A DNA stretch of 64,000 bases. It comes from Tillus elongatus. Taxonomy: Eukaryota; Arthropoda; Insecta; Coleoptera; Cleridae. Made by a program: the position numbers and the translations under genes. The notes beneath the pieces are model-generated. The model saw nothing but the letters and a program-made list of their open reading frames with translations, did not search any database and was not told the DNA's origin. This document shows, piece by piece, positions 1 through 10,049 of this stretch. The stretch spans positions 76,106,391 through 76,170,390 of the forward strand of contig OZ023270.1 in NCBI GenBank assembly GCA_964006375.1, given 5' to 3'. Positions within the stretch are counted from its first letter, which is position 1. Each line of letters starts with the position of its first letter.

Positions 1-623
1 TCTGCGCACCGTATAGTTTTGTGGTGAGCGTTCATATCTACACCAGAGAGTATGTTTGAAATTTATAAGCCTTATCTCGCGTAATATTTCGCATTCGCCG
101 ATAATACCAACTTAGATAATTATATTTAGACTGGAATTACTGACTACGTATAAATATCATAAGCATATAAAACGACGGTACCTTATAAAATATAAATGTA
201 GGTATTATATAATTAAATCAGAATCTGCTTAACATTTCTTCCATTATCTTAAAGATTATTAAGAAATATGTTTTCAACGTGCATCTCAAGGAGATACATA
301 AGGAAGGGTTCTCCGAGGGTAAAATCTTGCGGTGTATCCTTTGCACGGTGTGATACGGCAGCATTAAATTAAAATTAGTGGTTAATGAGATTATGTTAGA
401 GAGCGGTGGAAATTTAATCAATTTGTATCAAGGCAGCTTATTGAAAATCGACGACTTATCCTCTAATATGCTAACCGTCCTTATAAGGGGCTCCCCAACT
501 AAAAATGACGAATGGCTCGTTAGCCATTCTACCAACAGCTTTAGTTTTAACGTAAAAGTTAATTTTATTATTTGCCACATTAGAAAGATGTTACAATTCG
601 ACCAAATTACGATGTTTTTAGGT
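1..623. other. No gene recognised
   Basis: AT-rich sequence with no recognisable domain. A 131-residue open frame on the plus strand (378-773) runs into the tandem duplication that starts at 624 and shows no family motif, so it is not called. Confidence 0.4.
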
Positions 624-826
624 CACCATCATCACAGTCTAGACGCGATGTCGCCTTGTCGTTACAACTACGACTCTCTTTCTCCATCAGCTATTTTTTG
701 TTTTAGTTCATCACTTGAGCCAGGTTTTAGAAGAGTTTTTCTTGTGATTTCCTTATCCTTTCTTTTCAAATAGTAAGCAAACACAGCTTTTTTCGGCTTT
801 CTCTCTTCTAGATGTCGTTGATTCCG

Positions 827-1120
827 CTAACATTGTCTTTGTTTACTGTTTGTTAATTTCTTCACTAGGCAAGCAGTGTATCCGTTATATTCGGCCACGT
901 TCTTAATATTCTGTAATTCTTTGGTATATCTTTTTTTACTTAAAGGAAAATTAATTAACTGTTTACTAAAAAATTCAGACTGGCCATTTTTGTGCGTACC
1001 TATGATGTGAGGCATTCGGAATGTAACTTTAGAGTGGTAGTTTTCTTTATATGGACATCGAATTCTAAAGTGTCTTTATTTTTTATACCTAGTACATCTA
1101 GAAAGGAGTGGCCCAACATA
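827..1120 (-). pseudogene. Penelope-like element RT C-terminal fragment (copy 1)
   Basis: Read on the minus strand the segment encodes FLDVLGIKNKDTLEFDVH followed after frame changes by a 62-residue frame with INFPLSKKRYTKELQNIKNV and NGYT. The same order (LPFLDVLVFKN, FYIHRKETTTLSYIP, then FPLSKSR...IKNVAKYN) occurs in the better preserved PLE at 20.8-24.1 kb. This places it in the thumb and post-RT part of a PLE reverse transcriptase. It is a short relic without catalytic motifs. The open frame continues past one stop into a basic segment (KPKKAVFAYYLKRKDKE) down to about 640, whose identity is unclear. Confidence 0.7.
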
Positions 1121-1197
1121 TTGGGGGTAATAATCGCCACGCTAATGAGGAGAATCTAAAATTAATTAAAAATGACAACCAGGACAGCTAAATGCCT

Positions 1198-1309
<112 letters not shown>

Positions 1310-1605
1310 ATAAATATAGTAATAATAAAAAGTGTATCAATCTCATTCCGATGCCTATGGGTAGTCTCCTAATAGATTACTTTACATAAACACTGGCAGA
1401 AACACCATCATCACAGTCTAGACGCGATGTCGCCTTGTCGTTACAACTACGACTCTCTTTCTCCATCAGCTATTTTTTGTTTTAGTTCATCACTTGAGCC
1501 AGGTTTTAGAAGAGTTTTTCTTGTGATTTCCTTATCCTTTCTTTTCAAATAGTAAGCAAACACAGCTTTTTTCGGCTTTCTCTCTTCTAGATGTCGTTGA
1601 TTCCG

Positions 1606-1899
1606 CTAACATTGTCTTTGTTTACTGTTTGTTAATTTCTTCACTAGGCAAGCAGTGTATCCGTTATATTCGGCCACGTTCTTAATATTCTGTAATTCTT
1701 TGGTATATCTTTTTTTACTTAAAGGAAAATTAATTAACTGTTTACTAAAAAATTCAGACTGGCCATTTTTGTGCGTACCTATGCTGTGAGGCATTCGGAA
1801 TGTAACTTTAGAGTGGTAGTTTCCTTTATATGGACATCGAATTCTAAAGTGTCTTTATTTTTTATACCTAGTACATCTAGAAAGGAGTGGCCCAACATA
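1606..1899 (-). pseudogene. Penelope-like element RT C-terminal fragment (copy 2)
   Basis: Duplicate of the fragment at 827-1120, carried in unit 2 of the 779-bp tandem duplication. The 62-residue frame differs at one position (Met-Pro-His-Ser instead of Met-Pro-His-Ile). Confidence 0.7.
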
Positions 1900-1976
1900 T
1901 TGGGGGTAATAATCGCCACGCTAATGAGGAGAATCTAAAATTAATTAAAAATGACAACCAGGACAGCTAAATGCCT

Positions 1977-1978
<2 letters not shown>

Positions 1979-2064
<86 letters not shown>
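1979..2064. repeat. (AT)n microsatellite
   Basis: AT tract of unit 2, about 23 bp shorter than its twin at 1200-1308. Confidence 0.97.
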
Positions 2065-2066
<2 letters not shown>

Positions 2067-2239
2067 ATAAATATAGTAATAATAAAAAGTGTATCAATCT
2101 CATTCCGATGCCTATGGGTAGTCTCCTAATAGATTACTTTACATAAACACTGGCAGAAACACCTCCGATAAATTACAAAAAATTCAGATATTTAAGCCCA
2201 AACGAAATATGTTAATTTTTGTGTCGTTCAACCTCCCTA

Positions 2240-3790
2240 AATCGTTAGTGACCCACTACCTGCAGAAGATACGTCGCAAAGGCCTGGCGCCGGGTTAGCG
2301 GGGGTCTTCATTCCCAAACCGGGAAGGGAGGACTACACGCTGGCCAAGGCGTACAGGCTAATCAGCCTTACATCCTTCCTGCTTAAGGCATTGGAAGAGA
2401 TAGTTGATAGCTTAATGCTGGGGGGGATATTCAAGGATCACCCCTTCCATAAAGGTCAACACGCGTACAAGCGGGGGAAATCGACGGAGACAGCGCTCCA
2501 CGCTGTGACGCGGAAGGTCTAAAGGGCCCTACATTGCAGGGAGAACACATTAGATGTGTTCTTCTGTGTGGAGTAGGCCTTTGATAGGGCAAGGACGGAT
2601 ACGGTCTGCGCCGCCCTACAGGATAGGGGAACGCCGAGGTCCCTAATAAGATGGGTGGCGACCATGCTAGAGGACAGGAGAATCTCGCCGACCTTGACGG
2701 CCCGGAGGCTGGACGTTGGGGTGACGGGCGGCTGTCCTCAGGGCAGCTGCCTTTCGCCTCCTCTATGATGTCTGGTAATGGACGGCCTCTTGGAGCGGCT
2801 CTGCGAGAAAGGCTTCTACGCCCAGGCGTACGATGATGATGGGCTGGTCCTAGTCACCGTCAAATTCCTCGGCGTCGTCTGTGAGTGCATGCAAGCTGCC
2901 TGTAGCATAATTGAAAGGTGGTGTGGGACTCTCCGTAAACTCAGCGAAGACGGAGATGACCCTATTCACCAAGAAGGGGAATGTAGAGCGGTTCAGGGCG
3001 CCCGTGATGTTTGGAAAACCTTTAGCTTTAGTGTGGGAGGTCAAATATCTGGGGGTGGTCCTGGACTCCAAACCAACATGGGGGTCGCAAATAGAACGAG
3101 TAGTGAGGAAGGGAGTAGCGGCTGCGTCGAGTGATAGGGAGGACCTGGGGACTTAATCCTCGAATCCTTCCTTGGATTACACTGCGATCGGCAGGCCGAG
3201 CGTCCTCAATGGGGTTGCAATCTTGGTTGGTCTGGTGGTGTGGTTTGAACCAAACTACCAGCAGGAAGCTGACCAAACTTCAAAGGCTGGCAATCCTGGG
3301 CATCACAGGCGCTATGAGGATGACACCCTCAGCCGCGCTAGAGGTCTTGTTGATGCTGCCACCGCTTCCCATCTGCATCAGCAGGGACGTATGGCGTCGC
3401 ATCTTAGAATGCGAGACTCTGGAAACTGGTGCGGAGAGCGAGCAGTAATAGGGCATGCAAGAGTCTCCAAGGAGGCGGAAAAGGAAATTCCGATTTCCGC
3501 CATCAAGGTACGGGATGCCGAGGACGATATTAGGTTGACTAGGCCATATACCCCCAGGATCCCCAGTATGGATCAGTGGAGGGAAAATGAGATTGCATTC
3601 CAGCCCGCAAGCCTGGTCTGTTTCACCGACGGATCGCGGCTGGAAAATCAACAATCCTCCGGGGCAGGAATATACATGGAGGGCCTGGGGGTGCGCGAGA
3701 GTTAGCTCTCGGCGCATATACCACGGCATTCGAAACAGAGGTGTACGCTATCCTGTCTGTGGCCAATAGACGTCAAATGTTTGAAAATGT
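2240..3790 (+). pseudogene. I/LOA-like LINE relic: RT, thumb and RNase H
   Basis: In shifting frames the plus strand reads a non-LTR reverse transcriptase: IPKPGREDYTLAKAYRLISL and SFLLKALE near 2310-2400, GQHAYKRGKSTETALHAV near 2455-2510, a broken F-x-D-x-x-A-F-D motif (DVFFCVE-stop-AFDRA) near 2550-2590, GCPQGSCLSP near 2730 and AYDDDGLVLV (from A/Y-ADD) near 2825. KYLGVVLDSKPTW lies near 3040 and LQRLAILGITGAMRMTPSAA near 3280-3340. An RNase H start (CFTDGSR, GAGIYMEG) follows near 3620-3690, then ETEVYAILSVANRRQ near 3735-3775. An RNase H domain behind the RT points to the I/R1/LOA superfamily. At least four frame changes and in-frame stops make it dead. The 5' end (endonuclease) is absent. 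The GC content is clearly higher than the flanks. Confidence 0.88.
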
Positions 3791-4099
3791 GAAAACAAGA
3801 ATGCTTCAACAATCACCAACCCACCAAGTGAAACGACACCAGTAGTACACGATGATGAAGATATAAACATTCACTTACATGAATCTTTCAAAGGAGAAGA
3901 AGTAGTGAAAAATATAAGTAGAACAACAATCTGAGCATCATCAAGCTGCTAAGCACAAGAGCAGAGATGGCCAACAGAAAACGAAACATAAAAAAATAAT
4001 AATCATAAAAGACAAAAAGAAGACCAGTCCAGGTACTAATGAATAGGAAAGAGGGAAGATAATACCTCTAAATTTAAAAACAGCTTTGGTACTGCCAGG

Positions 4100-4343
4100 T
4101 ATTTCATAACAGGTTGATTTAAAGCTCCTGCTCTCAACTCTGTTTTCGACGACTAAGATAAGATTCAAATAATTTAATAAGATTCCCTGAGAAACCAAAA
4201 CAAAAGTTGTGGAGCCTATCCAAAAAAATAGTATGACTGATACGGTCAAGAGCCTTTGGCAGATCAATATATTTAAACCAAGAGCTGCGGAAATAAACTG
4301 TGCTGTTGAGACTAAATTTGTGACTTAAGACACTCAGCAACAA
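4100..4343 (-). pseudogene. Jockey-like LINE RT scrap
   Basis: The minus strand reads YIDLPKALDRISHTIFLDRL followed by GFSGNLIKLFESYLSRRKQ. This is RT motif A and the following helices of a jockey/CR1-type LINE (usual form D-L-S-K-A-F-D-x-V). One frame change occurs between the halves. The piece ends next to an (AT)n tract. The 300 bp to its left (3791-4099) show nothing recognisable. Confidence 0.75.
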
Positions 4344-4369
4344 ACCTATGTTTGTTTTTTATGTTGAAG

Positions 4370-4470
<101 letters not shown>

Positions 4471-4532
4471 CTGGTATAAGCATGTTTCAAAGATTTTACA
4501 CAAAACACAAGGAATAGTAACTGCATGATGTA

Positions 4533-4810
4533 TAAATGCGTTTTTGCTATATTATGTCTACCTTGGAAGGTTTTCAATTCGTCGTGTATCAAACGACTCG
4601 TCCTTTGCGGCTGTTGAGAGGCGTCTTAGACATACCGAAGCCGCTTATTATTGGAAACATTGTTTTGCAAGCATTCTTCAAATTAAAGAGAAAATATTAG
4701 AACATGTTGGGGAAGATCCAGAACTTAACCTCAGACAGATAGGTACGTAATCCGAGTAATTACGATAAAGATGTTGATGATGTAGTAATTAAAGAAACAA
4801 CAGTTGCTAT
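4533..4810 (+). other. Exon-like segment, copy 1 (unknown protein)
   Basis: An open frame encodes [17 protein letters not shown], then AAYYWKHCFASILQIKEKIL and EHVGEDPELNLRQI, followed by a splice-donor-like G/GTACGT. A second copy lies inverted at 7796-8066. The two differ by in-frame indels: this copy lacks five residues (GRFAP) but keeps the residues before the donor. Purely in-frame indels and the conserved donor suggest an exon that was once under coding constraint. The protein is not recognised; no catalytic motif is visible. Confidence 0.55.
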
Positions 4811-4975
4811 ATGCATACATAATTTTTTATTTAGAAAAAACTCTGAATATTGTGCACCAAATTACTTAAAATTCACAACATAGGTTTGTTTGCACTATTT
4901 CTAGCCACGTGTAAAGTCTCATTCCAATTACTCTGATACTTACAAAAATATAGCCATTTCAAAAAGTTTTCCCCG

Positions 4976-4993
4976 TATATATATATATATATC

Positions 4994-5025
<32 letters not shown>

Positions 5026-5152
5026 TATAAAAATTTTAACGGACCTTGGTTTTGGGTTCTAGGGACCCAAATTAGCGCTCATCTGCAGAAATTTTTGAAA
5101 AGTTTTTCATAGTGACCTTTCTATTAGCAAATTTTTCTTAATGAAAATTCGC
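4976..5152 (+). mobile_element. ATHE terminal piece with short (AT)n
   Basis: A short AT tract (4976-5021) is followed by the ATHE flank (GGTTCTAGGG, GCGCTCAT) and the terminal hairpin ending AATGAAAATTCGCTAA. Only the hairpin end of the element is present. Confidence 0.7.
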
Positions 5153-5545
5153 TAATTCAATGGATAATTTACAAAAAACAAATCTGTCTTCTGTCATATG
5201 AAGCCATGAAACAGCTAAGTCAACCTTAGCTTCACAAGAGATCGTCTAAATCGAAATGTTTTCCCATGAATTCGAAGCGCCTGTAATTACACTACTTTTC
5301 TTATAGATTTAAGACAGCTTGTCAACAACTTGCAAACCTATTATATCTGCATTGCAAAGACACAAAATAACAATAATTAATTCAATGGATAATTTACAGA
5401 AAACAAAACTGCCTGTTCTGTCAAATAAAGCCATGAAATAGTTAAATCAACCTTAACTTCACAAGAAATCGTGTAAATGGAAATTTTTCTCCCAGGAATT
5501 CGGAGCGCTCGTAATTAGACCACTTTTCTTACAGCTCTAAGCTGA
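5153..5545 (+). repeat. Diverged tandem direct repeat, 225-bp period
   Basis: TTCAATGGATAATTTACA at 5156 recurs at 5381, and the following roughly 170 bp (CCATGAAA, CTTCACAAGA, CACTTTTCTTA) match in order with scattered substitutions. There is no ORF. Its position right after the ATHE hairpin and before unique DNA suggests an old local duplication. Confidence 0.75.
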
Positions 5546-6699
5546 CAGCTAAATCCACCTCTACAGAATTTGCTCGAGCTGTATATAAAACAGCGCTTTC
5601 TCAGCAAACAACCGCACAGAACTCCTATCTCTATCTTTGTATTCGCGACTATTTACCATGACTTCAATTGTCAATATATTCAAGGCACGCTTTTACAAAT
5701 TGTTTAATTAAATCAAGGAAGCCGACAGGGGGCGGGTGAGGGGGTCCGGGACTCCTTTCGCACACACAGAGAGAAAGACAAGAGAAGAGAGGTGGATTCG
5801 ACGACTGTCTTCTGTTCTGTTCTGACTTCACAGCTGCCTTGTGTCTTCAAATTAAATTTAAGACTTGTCTCCGCTTATTCAGATTCGGCAAGTTGATGGC
5901 GAGGCTCTGGTACTATGGGAGGCGCTCTCTTATTCAATTCAATTCCAGAGAGACACTCTCAGAAACGACGCACACATAACAATATTATTGTTTCAAGACT
6001 AATGCGATACTTTATTGCTGGGACAGAAGGAGAATGAGGAGCCATTGAAGATTCTGTGTTCACTATTAGACGATGTAATTGTTGCGGTCGCTCTGTTGAA
6101 GGTATAGAGGAGTTGTATTGTGTCACAAGGTTTCTCATAATTTGGTAGAAGAATAAGAGATATATTTGTGTAGAGAGAAATATGAAAACTAAATTATCTG
6201 GGGCTCGAAAACCAATTTGTTTTCTTTTGGAAACAATAATAGATGATAATCTAATGATATATTTGTAAATTTAGACATTATTATGAGGGTCCTGTAGCTC
6301 CGGCACCGTTAGAATTTCTCAAACTTGCAAAAATATGACAAATAATTTTTATAAATTAATATTTCGTATTTCGTACTCCTAGAAGCACTTATTATTTCAA
6401 AGTACTACCAATAAAGCAGCAGTCGGTTTACCAAAAACACATTTATACATCATGCAAATAGCAACTGCAGGTCTCATCAAATAATTCAATGGATTTAAGT
6501 CTGTAGAACGTGGTGTCTCATTAAGAGAGGCGTCATTACCTCTACCTATTTCTCCCACCTCTTAAGGCACTGCCATCTGATTTAAGTATTTTCAGACATT
6601 ATATGAAAAAAAATTTATGTATAAACCACATATATCTCCGAACTTTTAAAACTCTAACTTCTGACATATCTGAGAACGTAATCTATATATGTTGAAAAT
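5546..6699. other. No gene recognised; TATA-like site
   Basis: Mostly unique sequence. TGTATATAAAACAGCG at about 5580 resembles a core promoter TATA box, and ACC-ATG follows at about 5657, but the reading frame closes after 17 codons. The 5720-6100 part is less AT-rich than its flanks. It could be an LTR or promoter fragment; no partner repeat was found in this window. Confidence 0.3.
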
Positions 6700-6734
6700 A
6701 AATATATCCTGTAAGACTAGATGCATTCTCGCAA

Positions 6735-6795
6735 CAATTAGAACCGTAGACCGGTTTCGCTCTCATTAGAGCTCTTCAGTACGGCATACTAATTG
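6735..6795 (-). ncRNA. Type I hammerhead ribozyme (inverted copy)
   Basis: Reverse complement of the motif at 7271-7331, with the same core: CTGAAGA, stem II GCTCT/AGAGC, GAAA, stem III ACCGGT and cleavage triplet GTC. No substitution in the 61 nt was seen between the two copies. Confidence 0.85.
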
Positions 6796-7270
6796 CAGCA
6801 AAAATGCACCAAAAATAACACGGCTATCGTATAGCCAGTCTCAAAACACTAAGTGAGTAGCGAACGTGTCGCCACCTAGTTCGGAACCAAGTACTTGTTG
6901 TCACGCCCGCTCCAAATAATACAGAGTATTAAAAATAGAGACGGTATACAACTAACTAACAATTTAAAAAATTGTTAGCCCTGGCCCATTTCTACCCCAA
7001 TATAGGGACAAAGCATGTAAGAATATTTTTGGTGCAAAAATATTCTTACATGCTTTGTCCCTATATTGGGGTAGAAATGGGCCAGGGCTAACAATTTTTT
7101 AAATTGTTAGTTAGTTGTATACCGTCTCTATTTTTAATACTCTGTATTATTTGGAGCGGGCGTGACAACAAGTACTTGGTTCCGAACTAGGTGGCGACAC
7201 GTTCGCTACTCACTTAGTGTTTTGAGACTGGCTATACGATAGCCGTGTTATTTTTGGTGCATTTTTGCTG

Positions 7271-7331
7271 CAATTAGTATGCCGTACTGAAGAGCTCTAA
7301 TGAGAGCGAAACCGGTCTACGGTTCTAATTG
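7271..7331 (+). ncRNA. Type I hammerhead ribozyme (forward copy)
   Basis: All catalytic-core elements are present in order. Stem I inner strand is GCCGTA (7281-7286), followed by CTGAAGA (7287-7293, matching CUGANGA). Stem II is GCTCT (7294-7298) paired with AGAGC (7303-7307) over an AATG loop, then GAAA (7308-7311). Stem III is ACCGGT (7311-7316), a self-complementary helix with no real loop, followed by C7317 completing the GTC cleavage triplet. The stem I return strand TACGGT (7318-7323) pairs with GCCGTA, and an outer helix CAATTAG/CTAATTG (7271-7277 with 7325-7331) closes across an internal loop. The loopless stem III is typical of hammerheads thought to cleave as dimers. Expected product: a unit-length self-cleaved RNA of about 306 nt. 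Confidence 0.88.
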
Positions 7332-7795
7332 TTGCGAGAATGCATCTAGTCTTACATGCTTTGTCCCTATATTGGGGTAGAAATGGGCCAGGGCTAACAA
7401 TTTTTTAAATTGTTAGTTAGTTGTATACCGTCTCTATTTTTAATACTCTGTATTATTTGGAGCGGGCGTGACAACAAGTACTTGGTTCCGAACTAGGTGG
7501 CGACACGTTCGCTACTCACTTAGTAAATATATCCTGTTGTTCATTGTGGACTTTAATTTTTAAAACGTTTCGAAAATGTTTAAGCTTAATTGCATGAGGA
7601 TATTTATCTACGAAAATGTGTTCATAATAGAAATTTGTTACACCTCTTCTTGAGAAGGAGGCTTCATTGTGTTGCCAAAGTTTAAATCTCTATTTCTTTA
7701 ACTATTAACAAACCAACAAAAACCCATGCGCAATTCAGGATCATGAGGAATGATATCTTGAGCTGCCATATTATCACCTGCATATAGCAACTGTT

Positions 7796-8066
7796 TTTTC
7801 TTTAATTACTACATCAACGACATATTTATCGTAATGACTCGGATTACTTACCTATCTGTCTGTGTATCTTCCCCAACATGTTCTAATATTTTCTCTTTAA
7901 TTTGAAGAATGCTTGCAAAACATTGTTTCCAATAATAAGCGGCTTCAGGAGCAAAACGACCGGTATGTTTAAAACGCTTCTCAATAGCCGCAAACGGCGA
8001 GTCGTTTGATACACGACGAATTGAAAACCTTCCAAGGTACACATAATATAGCGTTTTTTCTATATT
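7796..8066 (-). other. Exon-like segment, copy 2 (unknown protein)
   Basis: Inverted copy of the segment at 4533. The minus strand reads [19 protein letters not shown], then FKHTGRFAPEAAYYWKQCFA, SILQIKEKILEHVGED, then a consensus-like splice donor ATAG/GTAAGT. It lacks about 14 nt before the donor compared with copy 1. Its 5' side abuts the mariner relic at 8067-8735. Function unknown. Confidence 0.55.
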
Positions 8067-8735
8067 ATGAGTACCCATACAATCCCAAAAAATTGTAGCC
8101 ATAACCTTTTTTCCGACTGATAGAGCTTAAACTATACCGGCGGTGCTTCTCCTTCACAGCTTCCTTCCATCGATTCCCTTTTGCACAAAGTATCATAGCA
8201 GAGAACCATAGAACCATTCTCTGTGGCAATTATCTTCAGCACGTTTACAGGGTTTTTCTCCACAGAGGGCCAAAAAGGATGGGTCACATTCCACACGACG
8301 CCGGCGCTGAATTGATAAAATATGTTTGGGAATCCACCTTTTTTTTCCCTCAGGGCTCGTCCTCGGCATTGCCGCCCCGATAGCACTGCAACCTTTGGTT
8401 TATTTTGCATGCCCTTAGTCTTACTCCACCCATTCCAAAATCACTATGCCTTGAACTAGTCTGCACAGCGATTGGTAGGGTGAAGTTTTATATTGCTCTG
8501 TCTCCATAGCACTAACTTTATTTATGCCTAACTCTTCGTGGAGGATTCGACAAACGCTTGTATTTAAAAGCCCCGATATTTTTGATAATTCTTTCACTTT
8601 CAAACGCCGATCGCCTAATACGACATCTTCAACAAGGGCAATCTTGTTTTCCGTCACTGTTTCCTTTCTGTTTTTGCGTCATCTTCCAAGGATTCCTGTC
8701 CCATTCGTAACCGTTTTGACTAATATTAGTGAATT
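8067..8735 (-). pseudogene. Mariner transposase relic
   Basis: Minus-strand frames read RLRMGQESLEDDAKTERK, then IALVEDVVLGDRRLKVKELS and SVCRILHEELGINKVSA, which are the linker and second helix-turn-helix of a mariner transposase. Further on come RESMEGSCEGEAPPV, FKLYQSEK and KVMATIFWDCMGTH, the block before the second catalytic Asp. The region of the first catalytic Asp (normally ITGDETW) is degenerate (IATENGSM). The C-terminal half is missing and is replaced by the exon-like segment. Stops and frame changes make it inactive. Confidence 0.85.
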
Positions 8736-8855
8736 TTCTTTAAAAAATTGACTAATGAGGAGATTCCGACTTTTGAATTTTGAAAAAATTTCTTCAAATG
8801 AGCGCTAATTAGGCCCTCCAGAAAACATATACGGGGTCAGTTTCAATTTTTATAT

Positions 8856-8860
<5 letters not shown>

Positions 8861-8931
<71 letters not shown>
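8861..8931. repeat. (AT)n core of ATHE
   Basis: Dinucleotide tract in the fixed position of the ATHE family, between GTTT and GTATGTATCACACC. Confidence 0.95.
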
Positions 8932-8939
<8 letters not shown>

Positions 8940-9740
8940 CACACCGATAACTCAAAAAGTAATGGGCCGATTTTGATTAAATTTAGTGAAAAAATTCCTT
9001 TTGCAAATGGCTTGGACGAGTTCGTTAGCCAGGAAAATCTGCCCAGGTTTTCCCGGAAAATTTTGTATTTTCTTTCGAAAAAAATTTATATCTCCGGAAT
9101 TAACAAAGTAAGGGCAACCAAATTTGGCACGCAGGTTTACGTCCTTATAGGTAAGTTAGCTACCAAAATTTAGCTATTTAGGTCAAAAGACAAAAAAGTT
9201 ATAGGCATTTAAAGAAAAATAAATTGGGGTTTTCCTCAAAACGTCAAAGTGGCGATTTAAAATGTCAAAATTGGCAACATTTAGGCAAAGAACTTGAATC
9301 GAATACGGGCTATAGAAATAAAATGTCTCTAAAATGATGTTTTACAAACCCTAAAGTCTTAGTTTCAATCGTCATTGTCCTTCATTTTACTAAAATATTC
9401 CCAGAAAATTTATTTCAAATAGACCCTGTCTCTGATGCTTGGCAGTAGCCTTAGCTATAGAGTTTATCGTTTAATGGTATACAGTTTTTGTAGAATTTTC
9501 GTAAAAAATCAATAAAGCTCAATATATCCGTTATTATATAAGATATGAAAATATTTTGTATATATTAATTATAGGGTGTCTTGAGCTACATCTTAAAATA
9601 ATATTTCTACAATCACAGGATGGCCCATAAGTCGTTGGTGATACAAATTTCCATTTTTTTTTTAATCAAACACGCCCTGTGTTATTGCATTTTTGCATTT
9701 TCCATCGAAATATAATGCATGTTTGTAAGAAAAGAAATTC

Positions 9741-10041
9741 GGGACGCAGCAAGTGCCTTATGGTAGCGAATTTTTATTAAATTTGAATAGCTCAATTTGC
9801 TATTAACCTATAAGGTTGACCAAGAAACGTGTTTTTTCGGGAACACTTTAAGTTTACTTTTGGAAATTTTTGTACATTTTCACAAAATAAAGTTATTATG
9901 ATGAAACAAGGCACATTGTTTTTACTATATAGGTTATACTGGTAACCAAATTTGATGCCTGCTTTCTTAAAAAAAACACACATATTTGTTATTAAAAACA
10001 TTTTTATGAAAATTCACTGCCATAACGCACTTGCTGCGTCC
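9741..10041. repeat. 300-bp terminal module with inverted ends
   Basis: A MITE-like unit: GGGACGCAGCAAGTGCCTTA at the left and its inverse ending CTTGCTGCGTCC at the right, with AGTGAATTTT-type sequence just inside both ends. It forms the far end of the long ATHE form and also occurs alone (10846-10981, 16640-16753). Confidence 0.75.
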
Positions 10042-10049
10042 AGAATTTT

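Larger units (their letters stand above)
6713..7524 (+). mobile_element. Retrozyme-like hammerhead element (inverted plus tandem units)
   Basis: An 812-bp insertion flanked by a perfect 13-bp direct repeat AAATATATCCTGT (6700-6712 and 7525-7537). Inside are three copies of one roughly 306-bp unit: an inverted copy (6713 to about 7034), a forward copy (about 7035 to 7351) and a partial forward copy (7352-7524). TACATGCTTTGTCCC begins at 7047 and again at 7353, giving the 306-bp period. The first two copies each carry a complete hammerhead ribozyme motif. No ORF is present. Non-autonomous retrozymes and PLE terminal repeats in animals are known to be tandem units of about this size with hammerheads. 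Assignment to that group is by structure; which autonomous element mobilises it is inference. Confidence 0.85.
8728..10041 (-). mobile_element. ATHE, long form (hairpin end left)
   Basis: Near-complete copy. The hairpin AGTGAATTTTCTTTAAAAAA starts at 8728. The conserved flank (TTCAAATGAGCGCTAATTAG, then GGTCAG) leads into (AT)n at 8861-8931. The body starts CACACCGATAACTCAAAAAG and runs to 9740. The terminal module 9741-10041 is bounded by GGGACGCAGCAAGTGC and its inverse CTTGCTGCGTCC. No ORF of known type. Closest siblings are 30487-31712 and 52392-53546. Confidence 0.8.

Noticed and set aside
5560..6100. LTR retrotransposon LTR (TATA-like box, GC-richer sequence)
   Set aside because: No second copy, no TG...CA borders with a target duplication and no gag-pol nearby, so it cannot be supported.
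7024..7060. Perfect palindrome at the centre of the 6.7-7.5 kb element, considered as a replication origin or terminator
   Set aside because: It is explained by the junction of inverted and forward units of the same 306-bp repeat.
8132..8410. 92-residue minus-strand ORF as an independent gene
   Set aside because: Its C-terminal part (RESMEGSCEGEAPP) is mariner transposase and it lies between two other mariner blocks.
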